A program made the position numbers and the translations under genes. Shown piece after piece: positions 16,295 through 25,246 of a stretch of 64,000 nucleotides of DNA. How positions within the stretch are numbered: the stretch's first letter is position 1; the number at the start of each line of letters is the position of its first letter. Source of the stretch: Actinomycetota bacterium (GTDB lineage: Bacteria > Actinomycetota > Geothermincolia > Fen-727 > Anoxymicrobiaceae); assembly GCA_018896525.1 (NCBI GenBank), contig JAHIMR010000038.1:17755-81754 (forward strand). Reading direction: 5' to 3'. Below the pieces are notes generated by a model that was not told the origin of the DNA, ran no database searches, and worked only from the letters and a program-made list of their open reading frames with translations.

Positions 16295-17068
16295 CTATTC
16301 TGTCCCGGTGCAACCTTCCGAAAGGCCACGGTATACCTCCACCACGCGGGGGAGTGTCTCCCCCGCCTTGCCTACTATAATAACATCAGCGACACTGTCG
16401 AACGCGGTTGTGGCGATATTGAAGAATACCAGCCGGGCGTTGCCCCTCCTGGCGTAATCCGGCAGGGACGCCGCGGGAAACACCTCCAGCCCACTCCCCA
16501 CGACTATCATCAGGTCGCATCCGGTCGCCAGTTCCACCGCCCGCTGAAGGACCCTCGCGTTCAGCGGCTCTCCGAAAAGGACCACGTCGGGCTTTATCGA
16601 CCCTCCACACGACATGCAAACCGGTACTACCCGGCCTGCCGCGGCCTGCTCTATCTCCTCGTAGGTGTGCTTCATACCGCACTTCAGGCATGTCCCGCAG
16701 CGAAACGTCCCGTGCAGCTCCAGGACATCGGAGCTGCCCGCCCGCTGGTGGAGGTTGTCTATGTTCTGGGTTATCACCGTGTCGCACTTCCCCAGGCGCT
16801 CCAGTTCCACCAGGGCCAGGTGCCCCGGGTTGGGCTCCGCGCCTTCCAGGAGCGGGTTGAGCTCCTCTGCCATCTCCCAGAACTTCGATGGATCGTTCAC
16901 GAACGACTCGAAGGTGGCGTATATCGAGGGGTCGAACCTGGTCCAGAGTCCCCCCGGGGAGCGGAAGTCGGGAATTCCGGATTCCACCGATATCCCCGCT
17001 CCGGTGAGCGCTACTACCGAGCCCGCCGACTCGATCATCCGCGCCACGTTTTCAAACTCGTCACTCAC
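16295..17068 (-). CDS. NAD-dependent protein deacylase, Sir2 family
   Basis: GTG at 17068 is the likely start, with GGAGG 6 nt upstream, giving 257 residues. A longer frame reaches 17137 but adds non-family residues. The NAD-binding motifs GAGISVESGIPDFRS (about residue 24) and TQNIDNLHQRAG (about 105) and the catalytic His in ELHGTF are intact. A zinc site is formed by RCGTCLKCG and PVCMSCGG. GSGLEVFPAASLP matches the family's 'G.S..V.Paa.l'. It removes acetyl or other acyl groups from lysines using NAD. The gene is just upstream of UPF0182 on the same strand. Confidence 0.93.
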   Translation of the reverse strand: MSDEFENVARMIESAGSVVALTGAGISVESGIPDFRSPGGLWTRFDPSIYATFESFVNDPSKFWEMAEELNPLLEGAEPNPGHLALVELERLGKCDTVITQNIDNLHQRAGSSDVLELHGTFRCGTCLKCGMKHTYEEIEQAAAGRVVPVCMSCGGSIKPDVVLFGEPLNARVLQRAVELATGCDLMIVVGSGLEVFPAASLPDYARRGNARLVFFNIATTAFDSVADVIIVGKAGETLPRVVEVYRGLSEGCTGTE

Positions 17069-17229
17069 TGCCAGCCTCCAGGGTGCCCTTTTTTTCGAGT
17101 TCAGGGAACACTCCACCGGACGAATAGACGTAACCAACCCTTAACCCGCCTCGTTTCTTGCGCGTGAAGCCACCGGGATCAGGACCCAAACGGTTTTGAT
17201 TAGTCTAGCATTAACCGATATCCGGCTCA

Positions 17230-17626
17230 ACCGACCAATTCGCCAACCGGTGGTGCCTTTGCCTTTAAACGGTGGCCGACAGTATACGTAATGGCTAGAA
17301 GGCCTGGCACCTCACGTCACACAAGCGGCGGTCAGACAAGGTACGCCATCCCCGGGCTGGAACCGCCAACCAGTGGGGTCAGCGCCTTTAAGCGGCGGAC
17401 GAGATCATACGTTATGGCTAGAAGGCCTGACCCCTCATGTTAGACAAGTGGCGTCAGACAAGAACGCCATCCCCGGGCATGTGACGTTCAATACTTTACT
17501 TGAACCCACGCCCCACAATGCATATGCCCTGGGGCGTGCAACAGCCCCGGGGACGAGACCCCTCCCTCACAAATAAACAAAAGCCACAAAATGACGCATT
17601 GGTGCCAGGCACCAATGCGTCATTTT
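17230..17626 (-). repeat. Composite intergenic repeat, copy 1, with internal duplication and 39-bp palindrome
   Basis: The 590-bp gap between the Sir2 and DUF2304 genes has no gene. Its reverse complement matches 37958-38290 in order: palindrome; TTGT..TTTGTTTATT; GAGGGAGGGGTCTCG; GGGCATATGCATTG; GGGGCGTGGGTTCAAG; GAACGTCACATGCC; CTTGTCTGAC; GGGGTCAGGCCTTCT; CCCCACT.GTTGGC. The last part is present twice here, at roughly 17260-17360 and 17380-17475. The palindrome at 17588-17626 has perfect 19-bp arms around one central A. It looks like a non-autonomous mobile or REP-like element; no transposase is nearby. Confidence 0.75.
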
Positions 17627-17661
17627 CTCAACAGCCCGGGGGCACAAGGCCTGACTCCGGG

Positions 17662-18108
17662 TCAGTCGCGTGGGTCGGTGAGGTATATTACCGGGAACTC
17701 CCTGTCTTCCTGCCCGGCCTCCTGGTCGAACAACGGTACTTCGTTCGTGGACAGGGCGGTCACGCTCCCATCTCCGACGCCTGATAGCTCCAGTTCCGCG
17801 AGGCGAACCGCCATCCGCGCGTTATCGCGGTACAGCCGGGTCATCGTTACCGAGAAATGAAGGAGTAGCGCGAATGATAACGCCATGCCCAGCAGGAACA
17901 GGGCGGAGGGCGCGTAGTAGATGCCCAGCGCCTCGGATATCCACTCCAGCAGTGACCTCCAGGAGGCCAGGACGATCATCAACACGCATACCCCTATCCA
18001 TACCAGGGCGTACTGCTCCCTCAGCTTCTTCCTGTGTATCAGGTAGAGAACCGTCGCGCCCATGATCAGGCAGATGCCTACTGTTACGATATGGCTCCTG
18101 ATGCTCAC
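17662..18108 (-). CDS. DUF2304 membrane protein
   Basis: A 148-residue membrane protein with three predicted helices: IVTVGICLIMGATVLYLI, YALVWIGVCVLMIVLAS and LFLLGMALSFALLLHFSV. The motif KKLREQYALVWIG is characteristic of DUF2304, and a charged helix plus Asp/Glu tail is cytoplasmic. DUF2304 genes regularly accompany GT2 glycosyltransferases, and here the start overlaps the stop of such a gene by 4 nt. Probably a membrane partner or anchor in glycolipid or polysaccharide synthesis. Confidence 0.87.
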   Translation of the reverse strand: MSIRSHIVTVGICLIMGATVLYLIHRKKLREQYALVWIGVCVLMIVLASWRSLLEWISEALGIYYAPSALFLLGMALSFALLLHFSVTMTRLYRDNARMAVRLAELELSGVGDGSVTALSTNEVPLFDQEAGQEDREFPVIYLTDPRD

Positions 18109-18854
18109 CTCTGCTCACCTCCTTGGACCACGGGCCTCGGGGACTTAACGTGAGAAGCGTCCAGCAGGATACAGAACATCACCTTTATCATGTAATAGAC
18201 GGAAGACAGGCTCCTTATAGACGAGGTTCCTCCGCTGCGGCTCCTCATCATTACCGGGACCTCCTTCCACCGGATACCCGCCATGTGCATGAGCACCAGG
18301 GACTCGCTTTCCGGGTAATCCTCCGGGTAGTTCTCCGCGAGGAACTGAAGCGCGCGGCGGTTCATCGCCCTGAACCCGGAGGTGGTGTCGGTGGCCTTCG
18401 ACCCGGTAGCCGCCCGCACCATGGCCGAGAGCAACAGTGTCCCCAGTCGCCTGTGCCAGGGGGGCTTGTAACCCCCGGTCCCGAGGAACCGGGAGCCGAT
18501 GGCTACGTCCACCTCACTAGATCGTAGCGGCTCCAGCAAGCGGTGGACCTGGGAGGGATCGTGCTGGCCGTCACCATCGACCTGCAGGGCCATGTCATAC
18601 CCGCGCTCCAGCGCGAAAGACATGCCCGCCTTCATGGCGCACCCGATGCCAAGGTTGGTGGGAATAGAGAGGACCGTCGCGCCGGCCGCCCCGGCCTCCT
18701 TCACGGTGTTGTCCAGGGAGCCATCATCCACCACCAGGATATCCAGAAACGGCGCCTGGTTGGTGAGTTCCCTGACGACCGCGCCGACGCTTGCCTCCTC
18801 GTTATACGCGGGAATTATAGCCAGGATCCGTTCGGGCGCGTTACCGGTAGTCAC
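18105..18854 (-). CDS. Glycosyltransferase family 2 (polyprenyl-phosphate sugar transferase-like)
   Basis: GTG at 18854 has GGAGG 5 nt upstream and is preferred over ATG at 18866; it gives 249 residues. The GT-A fold motifs are clear: IIPAYNEEASVG at the N-terminus, VVDDGSLDNT (about 40) and the metal-binding QVDGDGQHD (about 91). There are no C-terminal membrane helices, so the adjoining DUF2304 protein may supply the anchor. It likely moves a sugar from a nucleotide donor to polyprenyl phosphate, as dolichyl-phosphate mannose synthases do. The start overlaps the end of the large membrane protein gene by 14 nt. Confidence 0.9.
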   Translation of the reverse strand: MTTGNAPERILAIIPAYNEEASVGAVVRELTNQAPFLDILVVDDGSLDNTVKEAGAAGATVLSIPTNLGIGCAMKAGMSFALERGYDMALQVDGDGQHDPSQVHRLLEPLRSSEVDVAIGSRFLGTGGYKPPWHRRLGTLLLSAMVRAATGSKATDTTSGFRAMNRRALQFLAENYPEDYPESESLVLMHMAGIRWKEVPVMMRSRSGGTSSIRSLSSVYYMIKVMFCILLDASHVKSPRPVVQGGEQR

Positions 18855-21000
18855 TGTCGCCTCCATTTCCCGGGCCCGGCCGGGTCGCTTCCGGTACTAC
18901 TCCAGCTTCCCTGTTTCCATCCCCGGCCCGTTTCCTGGCCGCGAGCGGGTGTATGGGCCGGACCCAGTCGATGATGATGACCGCGATGGCGAGCCCCAGT
19001 AACGGAAACACCAGCACCCAGGGGATGACCGTGCCCGGGCCGACGGTTCGCACGTCGGCGGCGGCCGGGTTCAGGTACAGGGCGTACTTGCCCGCGGTCC
19101 CCACGTACTCCAGGGAGTCCAGGTCAACCCCCTCGATCTCCGGCAATCCCCGCCGCGCGCCAGTGGATGTCGCCGACGGCACCGCATCGTCCAACGGCTC
19201 GAGCGGCCCGATCCCCACGGGAAGGATGAGGAGATAGGCGTCCTCCATGCCGCTTACCATGCCCTTCCCCTTGCCCCCGGATCCCTCCGACTGGACCTCC
19301 TTGAACATCCCCCCGGTCGTAGGTCGGCCGGTAAGGCCCGTCATAAGGTTCCCGAACGGGCCGTCGGTGGTGAAGACCACCTGGTCCTCCTCACTGTTCT
19401 CCTCCACCAACCTGGCCAGCTCCTCTGTTTCCTCGTTAAGCATCGGCTCCTCCTCGAGCGAATGCATCCCACCGCCGCCACCCTCTCCGGTGATAAGGTA
19501 GAACAGCGTCGAGGACCTCGCGTAAAGCGAGTCGCCACCCTGTCCCCTTTTCCCCGGCGCGGGCCCGCCGTCCGGACCACCCGGGATAGAACCGGTAGAG
19601 CCACCGGATTCAGGCGTTGCCATGCGATGGTTCGGGAAAGAACGTGGCTCGTTCCCCACTTCATCCCGGGGAGTGCCCCCCGACTCCTCCTCGAGACTCC
19701 ACGGAGGTATGTCGCCCATCTCCGGCGGCTCCCGCCGGTCGTAACCTATCAATATGCTCTGCCCCGGTGGCCCCTCACCGGGCACACCGTCGTCCATTCT
19801 CGGTGGAACCGTTCCTCCCGGAGGCGGTTCACCGTTCCCATCCCCCATGAACGGTTTCTCTCCTGGGGGAGGCCGCATGCCGTCAGGCATGGCCTTCATG
19901 TTCTTCGTGCCGTTTCCGGGATCTGCGTTATTCCTGGTGGAGAAAACGGGGTCCACCAGCAGTAGCAGGGCTACCGGTACCGCCATCACCGCCAGCAGCA
20001 CCACCCTGTACGATTGTCTTTCACCCATGTACGCCACCGATCTCTCCTTGATGAACCCGTGCAGTCCGGACAGCGCCACGCCTCCCAGCATCGCCAGGGG
20101 TACAAACGCGTGCCCGTCCCAGAAACGGTTAGGGTAGAAAAACAGTATGGGTACCATTCCCAGCAGCAAACTGGTGGGGATATAGTACCGGCCTTTCTTG
20201 AAGTAACAGTAGATGAACCCGGTGATGGCCACCACCCAGACAAGAAGGTGAAGACTCATCCACGTGCCCCCCCCCATGGGGCTGGACAGGTCGAGAGTTC
20301 CGAAGTTGACCAGAATATGGATGCCCCACGGCAGCCACAGCAGGTAGGCGCCAAAGAGGACCAGGAACGTGCCCTTGAACATCTCCCGGCGGTGCAGCAC
20401 GTAGATGAAAATACCCAGCGCGATGAGGTGTCCGAGCACCAGGTGGCTGTAAAGCGCCATCGCCAGCAGGACGCACGCCGCCACCTTTCGGTCGGCCTCC
20501 AGTGCTATGAAGATAAAAGGTGTCAGGATGAGCACCAGCGAGGCCGCGCTGGTGACCGCTGTCGCCCAGAAGAACATGAAGCAGGAGGAAAGCACGATTA
20601 CTGTGTAGAGTGCCGCTCGGCTGGAGAACAGCCGGCGCATGCCGTACCAGGTCGAGAGCAGGATGAGGTGAAACGCCGAGAAGCTTACCAGCGTTCCGAT
20701 GGCGCTCATCGACATGCCCGTCAGGTTCATGACGTACATGATTATGTGCAGCATCGGCGGGTAGAGGTGTGGCCTCCCCGCCGGCGCGTACTCCCAGAAG
20801 TCGAACAGGGAAACTCCCCCGGCGCTCCCGAACGCCTTTGCCGTCCCCATGTGGTAGTAGATGTCCTTGAACACCGGGAACCGGCTCAGGTGCACCAGCG
20901 CGAGTATGAACAGTACGGCGATGAGTCCCAGCGACAGCGCGTCGAACAGGTCAAGTCGCCGGAAAAAGTTACGTGCCCTCTCCAACACTCCCCCTTCCAT
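18841..21000 (-). CDS. Large polytopic membrane protein with Gly/Pro-rich extracellular insert
   Basis: A 719-residue protein. Residues ~20-350 contain about ten hydrophobic helices with short loops, the first being LIAVLFILALVHLSRFPVF followed by DIYYHMGTAKAF. This resembles GT-C-type membrane glycosyltransferases or related sugar-handling proteins, but no exact family is recognised. Residues ~365-500 are a low-complexity Gly/Pro/Asp/Glu segment (for example GNGEPPPGGTVPPRMDDG). A further soluble segment, a last membrane helix (VIPWVLVFPLLGLAIAVII, about 660) and a basic tail follow. It is the first gene of the GT2/DUF2304 operon, suggesting a part in surface glycan assembly. Confidence 0.75.
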   Translation of the reverse strand: MEGGVLERARNFFRRLDLFDALSLGLIAVLFILALVHLSRFPVFKDIYYHMGTAKAFGSAGGVSLFDFWEYAPAGRPHLYPPMLHIIMYVMNLTGMSMSAIGTLVSFSAFHLILLSTWYGMRRLFSSRAALYTVIVLSSCFMFFWATAVTSAASLVLILTPFIFIALEADRKVAACVLLAMALYSHLVLGHLIALGIFIYVLHRREMFKGTFLVLFGAYLLWLPWGIHILVNFGTLDLSSPMGGGTWMSLHLLVWVVAITGFIYCYFKKGRYYIPTSLLLGMVPILFFYPNRFWDGHAFVPLAMLGGVALSGLHGFIKERSVAYMGERQSYRVVLLAVMAVPVALLLLVDPVFSTRNNADPGNGTKNMKAMPDGMRPPPGEKPFMGDGNGEPPPGGTVPPRMDDGVPGEGPPGQSILIGYDRREPPEMGDIPPWSLEEESGGTPRDEVGNEPRSFPNHRMATPESGGSTGSIPGGPDGGPAPGKRGQGGDSLYARSSTLFYLITGEGGGGGMHSLEEEPMLNEETEELARLVEENSEEDQVVFTTDGPFGNLMTGLTGRPTTGGMFKEVQSEGSGGKGKGMVSGMEDAYLLILPVGIGPLEPLDDAVPSATSTGARRGLPEIEGVDLDSLEYVGTAGKYALYLNPAAADVRTVGPGTVIPWVLVFPLLGLAIAVIIIDWVRPIHPLAARKRAGDGNREAGVVPEATRPGPGNGGDSDYR

Positions 21001-21188
21001 CGCAAACGGCGGTCGTCTTCTGTCCCGTCTTACCTGGATTATCGGGGAGGCCGGTTAACGCCAAATGACACGCTGGTTAAAAACAGGTTAAAAACCGCGT
21101 TCTTGCGTTTTGGTAGATATTGGCAGGAATCTTGCGTCTTGTACCCGGTACAATCTTGCGTTTTTGTGGGGTGGAGGGGTGAGGTACC
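21001..21188. other. Intergenic region with short repeats
   Basis: This 188-bp gap between glyA and the membrane-protein gene on the same strand has no gene. It contains several copies of TTGCG(T/t)TTT-like words (at about 21107, 21131 and 21155), two GGTTAAAAA words, and the palindrome TTGTACCcGGTACAA (21139-21153). The membrane-protein operon's promoter probably lies here. Confidence 0.4.
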
Positions 21189-22478
21189 TCAGTCCCTGGG
21201 GTCTATCCTGGAGGACTCGGTCTCGCCACCGTATAGAGGAAAGGAACCGATCAGTTCTTTCACCTCGGAGCGAATCGAATTAAGCGCGCTTTCATCGTCC
21301 ATGTTCTTGAGGGCCGTCACTATCATCCGCCCGATATCTTCCATGTCCACCGGCTGCATCCCCCGCGTAGTGATGGCCGGGGTGCCGATCCGGATGCCGC
21401 CGGTCACCGTCGGCGGGGTCTCGTCGTACGGGACCTCGTTCTTATTGACGTTTATGCCCACCGATTCGAGGACGTCCTGCGCCTCCCTCCCGGTTATCCC
21501 GGTCGGCCTCAGGTCCACCAGGAACAGATGGGTGTCGGTACCGCCGGTTACAATCCGGAATCCCTCCGAGGCCATCTTGTCGCACAAAGCCCGGCAGTTT
21601 GCCACTATCCTCTCCTGGTACTCCTTGAACTCCGGACTCATCGCCTCCTTGAAGCAGACCGCCTTGGCCGCTATGGCATGCATCAACGGGCCTCCCTGCA
21701 TCCCCGGAAACACCGCCGCGTCAACGCGCGGGCCGTACGCCTCGCGGCAGAGAATAAACCCGCCCCTGGGACCTCGCATCGTCTTGTGGGTGGTACCGGT
21801 CACGAAGTCGGAGTACGGCACCGGGTCCGGGTGTACACCTCCCACCACCAACCCCCCGAAGTGGGCCATATCCACCATCAGGGCGGCCCCCACGCTGTCG
21901 GCTATCTCCCGAAAAGCGGCGAAATCGATGGACCGAGGGTACGCGCTGGCACCGGCGACTATCAGCCGGGGCTTCTCCCGGGCAGCGATATCGGCTATCC
22001 GGTCGTAGTCCAGCCGTTCCGTCTCCCTGTCCAGGCCGTAGTGGACCGTCCTGTATAGCATGCCGGAGAAGTTGAATGTCGCCCCATGGGTCAGGTGGCC
22101 CCCGCACCTCAGGTCCATCGCCATCATCGTCTCGCCCAACTCGAGCGCGGTCATGTAGACCGCCATGTTGGCCTGTGACCCGGCGTGCGGCTGGACGTTG
22201 ACGTGCTCGCAGCCGAACAGCTCCCTGGCCCTGCCCAGCGCCAGGTTTTCCACCATGTCCACCGGGCCGCAGCCGGAGTAATAGCGCCGCCCGGGGTACC
22301 CCTCCGCGTACTTGTTGGTCATCACCGAGCCCTGGGCCTCCAGGACCGCCATGGATGAGTAGTTCTCGCTGGCGATGAGGTTCACGTTCTCCCTCTCCCG
22401 GTCAAGCTCCATCTCAATCGCCGTACTGACCTCCGGGTCCATCCACACCAACCCGGACTCTTCATATTGAAACTCCAA
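21189..22478 (-). CDS. glyA: Serine hydroxymethyltransferase
   Basis: A 429-residue PLP enzyme interconverting serine and glycine while passing a one-carbon unit to tetrahydrofolate. Family motifs are complete: NLIASENYSS near the N-terminus, YPGRRYYSGCG (about 62), the PLP-lysine segment TGTTHKTMRGPRGGFI (about 225-240; Lys in THKT), and the late GGIRIGTPAITTRGM (about 360). Length is usual. It is the last gene of the translation operon, 26 nt below rpiB. Confidence 0.97.
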   Translation of the reverse strand: MEFQYEESGLVWMDPEVSTAIEMELDRERENVNLIASENYSSMAVLEAQGSVMTNKYAEGYPGRRYYSGCGPVDMVENLALGRARELFGCEHVNVQPHAGSQANMAVYMTALELGETMMAMDLRCGGHLTHGATFNFSGMLYRTVHYGLDRETERLDYDRIADIAAREKPRLIVAGASAYPRSIDFAAFREIADSVGAALMVDMAHFGGLVVGGVHPDPVPYSDFVTGTTHKTMRGPRGGFILCREAYGPRVDAAVFPGMQGGPLMHAIAAKAVCFKEAMSPEFKEYQERIVANCRALCDKMASEGFRIVTGGTDTHLFLVDLRPTGITGREAQDVLESVGINVNKNEVPYDETPPTVTGGIRIGTPAITTRGMQPVDMEDIGRMIVTALKNMDDESALNSIRSEVKELIGSFPLYGGETESSRIDPRD

Positions 22479-22504
22479 CTGCCCCTCCCGTGACTCCCCC
22501 GGCT

Positions 22505-22969
22505 TTACTTCGAGTACTTCTTCTCTACGTCACTGATCTTATCGAGCCTCCTCAGGTGACGGGTCCCTCCCTCCCGGTCACCCTCGAACGGCGTGTCAAG
22601 AAAAAGTCTAAGGATGCCAACTGCCTCCACGGGCTCGATTATCCGGGCGCCCAGGCTGAGCACGTTGACATCGTTGTGAAGCCGGGTGAACTCGGCTGAG
22701 TACCTCTCGTTACACGCCGCCGCTCTGACCCCGGGAACCTTGTTGGCCACCATGGCCATTCCGGCGCCGGTCCCGCAGATCAGGACCCCCCTGTCCGCCT
22801 CGCCCTCTCTAACCGCTTCAGCTACCTTTATGGCGAAATCAGGGTAATCGCAGGATTCCTCCGAGTCGGTCCCCATGTCCAGTACGCGGCAACCCATCTC
22901 CGACAGCGCACCGGCAACCGCCCCCTTGAGACGATACCCGGCGTGATCGCTTCCTACTGCTATTACCAT
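22505..22969 (-). CDS. rpiB: Ribose-5-phosphate isomerase B
   Basis: From ATG at 22969 the protein begins MVIAVGSDHAGYRLK, matching the family N-terminus. TTG at 22987, with AAGGGG upstream, is a credible alternative start six codons longer. It interconverts ribose 5-phosphate and ribulose 5-phosphate. The active-site Cys is in GVLICGTGAGMAMVANK (about 66), with ACNERYSAEFTRLHNDVNVL downstream supplying the phosphate-binding Arg/His. There is a ~10-residue longer C-terminal tail than in many homologs. It lies between a phosphatase and glyA, a common order in actinobacteria and Firmicutes. Confidence 0.94.
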   Translation of the reverse strand: MVIAVGSDHAGYRLKGAVAGALSEMGCRVLDMGTDSEESCDYPDFAIKVAEAVREGEADRGVLICGTGAGMAMVANKVPGVRAAACNERYSAEFTRLHNDVNVLSLGARIIEPVEAVGILRLFLDTPFEGDREGGTRHLRRLDKISDVEKKYSK

Positions 22970-23123
22970 CCCGTTCTTGCCTGCCAAGCAGGACCCCTTT
23001 CTCCTCACCGTAGGCCGCAAGCCTATATTACTATATCGGAACGGTACCGCAGCCGTAACTATGCCACACCCACCTCAGCTCTCCTCCGGGGAGGTTGAGG
23101 TCCCCTCAAGGCGTGGGTGGGAT

Positions 23124-23714
23124 TCAGGCGAAGGGGCCGAGCAGGCACCTAAGTATGTCGCCTATCGCGACTTCCATAATATCGGCGGCCCGCATGTACC
23201 ACTCCAGCGGCATCCCCATGGGGTCGGCCACCTCGTACTGGTGCAGGGGAAGTTCCCAGGAATCGTTCCGCTCCATGACGGTGGCTACGCTCACAACGCT
23301 CTCGAGCGACTCGAGAGGCCCAACCTGGTCCAGTCCCAGGTCCTCCGCCTTCAGTACCACCTGGACCGCCTCCGCGAGTTTGAGCAGCAGGAAGACGGGA
23401 ACCACAGCGCTCCCGGCCAGCGCCGATACGTGGGCCTTCTGTCTCTCCTCCATAACCATGACCAGGTCGCTTTCCGCCGTCAGGCTGCGGGAAACGGTTT
23501 GTGCCTCGCATTCCCCTATATCAATTCCCCGCTCCTCCATCGCCCGCACCGCCTCAGAGGTCGGATCCTCGCCGTCCAGTCCCGCGATACCGGCGGAGGC
23601 GACCTCCACCGACACCGGCCCTTCCGAATAATTCCTCTCTATCGCCGCCCGGGCGATACCCTCCGCCATCGGGCTCCGGCATATATTACCGGTGCAAACG
23701 AAAAGTAACCTCAA
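23124..23714 (-). CDS. Low-molecular-weight protein-tyrosine phosphatase family protein
   Basis: A 196-residue protein. The P-loop VCTGNICRSPMAEG near the N-terminus has the C-x5-R-S signature with nucleophile Cys7. Asp/Glu-rich segments before SDLVMVMEERQKAHV match the family core. It is longer than the usual 150-160 residues, with an acidic insertion around FLLLKLAEAVQVVLKAEDLG and a C-terminal helix. The general-acid DP motif lies at ADPMG near 168. It may act on phosphotyrosine, phosphoarginine or a sugar phosphate. The start overlaps the tsaC stop by 4 nt. Confidence 0.88.
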   Translation of the reverse strand: MRLLFVCTGNICRSPMAEGIARAAIERNYSEGPVSVEVASAGIAGLDGEDPTSEAVRAMEERGIDIGECEAQTVSRSLTAESDLVMVMEERQKAHVSALAGSAVVPVFLLLKLAEAVQVVLKAEDLGLDQVGPLESLESVVSVATVMERNDSWELPLHQYEVADPMGMPLEWYMRAADIMEVAIGDILRCLLGPFA

Positions 23715-24349
23715 TCGGATAGCGCACCTCCCCCGGCGATGTCTATTATCGCTTCAGCCGGTATCGCACCCTCCCTGAGTATTCTCAAGCCGTCCGTCAA
23801 GTCCACCACCGTCGAGGGCACCCCTTCCGGGCAGCGACCGCCGTCCACCATAAAGTCGACGCGGTCCATTATCTCCTCCGCTATGTCGGCGGGCAGGGCC
23901 GGGGGGGGGCTTCCGGTAAGGTTCGCGCTCGGCACCACCAGGCATCCCGCACGCCGGAGAACCTCCAGGCAGAACCGGTGGTCCGGGACCCTCAGCCCCA
24001 GCGCGCGAGGCGGCTGTAACGGGATGTCGACCCCGGGGCGCCTCTCCATCACCAGCGTAAGGGGCCCGGGCCAGAAAGCTTCCATCAAGACGTCGCCCGG
24101 CGGTCTGTTGGCAAAGGCCAGTGTGTCGGCTTCACCAGCGGACGACACATGTACCGGCAACGGCTTATCGGGCGTCCGGCCCTTTATGTCAAGCAGGCGC
24201 AGTACTGCCTCCCTGTCCAGCGCCGACGCGGCAAGCCCGTAGACGGTGTCGGTGGGAATTATCCCAACTCCGCCCTTCCCCAGGATCTCGGCGACGCGCT
24301 CCGCGTCTCCCTGCTCCTGGTATCCCGATTCGATCCGCACTGTAAGCAA
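23711..24349 (-). CDS. tsaC: L-threonylcarbamoyladenylate synthase
   Basis: A 212-residue TsaC/Sua5/YwlC protein that makes threonylcarbamoyl-AMP from threonine, bicarbonate and ATP for the t6A base in ANN-reading tRNAs. Motifs: GGVGIIPTDTVYGLAASA (about 28-45), KGRTPDKPLPVHV (about 57), FWPGPLTLV (about 92), LRVPDHRF, and VPSANLTGSPPP (about 136). It has the short form without the Sua5 C-terminal domain. Placed between prmC and the phosphatase, a classic arrangement with prfA-prmC. Confidence 0.94.
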   Translation of the reverse strand: MLTVRIESGYQEQGDAERVAEILGKGGVGIIPTDTVYGLAASALDREAVLRLLDIKGRTPDKPLPVHVSSAGEADTLAFANRPPGDVLMEAFWPGPLTLVMERRPGVDIPLQPPRALGLRVPDHRFCLEVLRRAGCLVVPSANLTGSPPPALPADIAEEIMDRVDFMVDGGRCPEGVPSTVVDLTDGLRILREGAIPAEAIIDIAGGGALSD

Positions 24350-24358
24350 CTGACCGCC

Positions 24359-25246
24359 TCAACTCTCCACCGCGCCGGCAAGGCGGGCGCGGACGACCCT
24401 CGGGCGACCCGCCAGGTCGCGGAAGTACTCGGCGTTGGTCCAGGCCCCCCCACCTGTGTTATCCCCCCGCGGGGGGGAGGAAAGGAGGGGGACGACCCTC
24501 TCGGCCTGTGTCTCGTCAACCTCCAGCAGGAGCCAGCCACCTTCCTTGAGGTGCCCGGGCGCGCCCCTGATGATCCTGCGGATCACGTCCAGCCCGTCCC
24601 CTCCCGCCACAAGCGCTTCCATCGGCTCGAACCCCCTTACCTCCAACGGAAGCGACTCCCATTTGTCCATCGGGACATAAGGCGGGTTGGAGATTATCGC
24701 GTCGAACTCCCGGCCCGTCTTCAGTGGCTCGAAGAGGTCACCCTCGAGCGCCCTCACCGCGCCCTCCACGCCGTTGCGCGCCGCGTTCCTCCCGCACAGC
24801 TCAACAGGCAGCCAGTCGTTGTCGATAGCGGTCACCCTGGCGTCCCGCCTCTCCAGCGCGACGCAGACCGCTATGTTGCCACATCCGGTGCCCATGTCCA
24901 GGACCTCCACCGCCCGATCGGGTAACACTTCCAGCGCCTTCTCCACCAGGACCTCCGTCTCCGGACGGGGTATGAACACGCCGGGTCGCACCTCCAGCAC
25001 GGCCGTCCTGAACCCGACCTCCCGTGTCATGTACTGCAGCGGGTACCCGCTCGCGCGCCGTATGAGCAACAGGCGCAGCCTGCCGGCTTCGTCGTCCGAG
25101 AGGGGCCTGTCGAACCCCGTGTATATCTCCAGGCGCCCAATGCCAAGGATATACCCCAGTAGCACCTCCGCGTTCAAGCGAGGCGAAGTGACGCCGTGCT
25201 TTTCCAGGAAAGGGGTGGCCTTTGTTATGGACTCAATGACGTTCAA
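24359..25246 (-). CDS. prmC: Peptide chain release factor N5-glutamine methyltransferase
   Basis: A 295-residue SAM-dependent methyltransferase modifying the Gln of the GGQ loop in release factors. The SAM-binding motif VLDMGTGCGNIAVCVAL (about 116), the acidic AIDNDW and the catalytic IISNPPYVP (about 184-192) are present, with the N-terminal helical substrate domain (SPRLNAEVLLGYILG) in front. The start overlaps the prfA stop by 4 nt, fitting joint production with its substrate. A region of GGGGGATAACAC near the 3' end encodes a slightly divergent tail of no evident consequence. Confidence 0.95.
   Translation of the reverse strand: MNVIESITKATPFLEKHGVTSPRLNAEVLLGYILGIGRLEIYTGFDRPLSDDEAGRLRLLLIRRASGYPLQYMTREVGFRTAVLEVRPGVFIPRPETEVLVEKALEVLPDRAVEVLDMGTGCGNIAVCVALERRDARVTAIDNDWLPVELCGRNAARNGVEGAVRALEGDLFEPLKTGREFDAIISNPPYVPMDKWESLPLEVRGFEPMEALVAGGDGLDVIRRIIRGAPGHLKEGGWLLLEVDETQAERVVPLLSSPPRGDNTGGGAWTNAEYFRDLAGRPRVVRARLAGAVES

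Noticed and set aside
20014-22008. 664-codon open frame on the plus strand
   Set aside because: It crosses two well-supported minus-strand genes (the large membrane protein and glyA) and has no domain.
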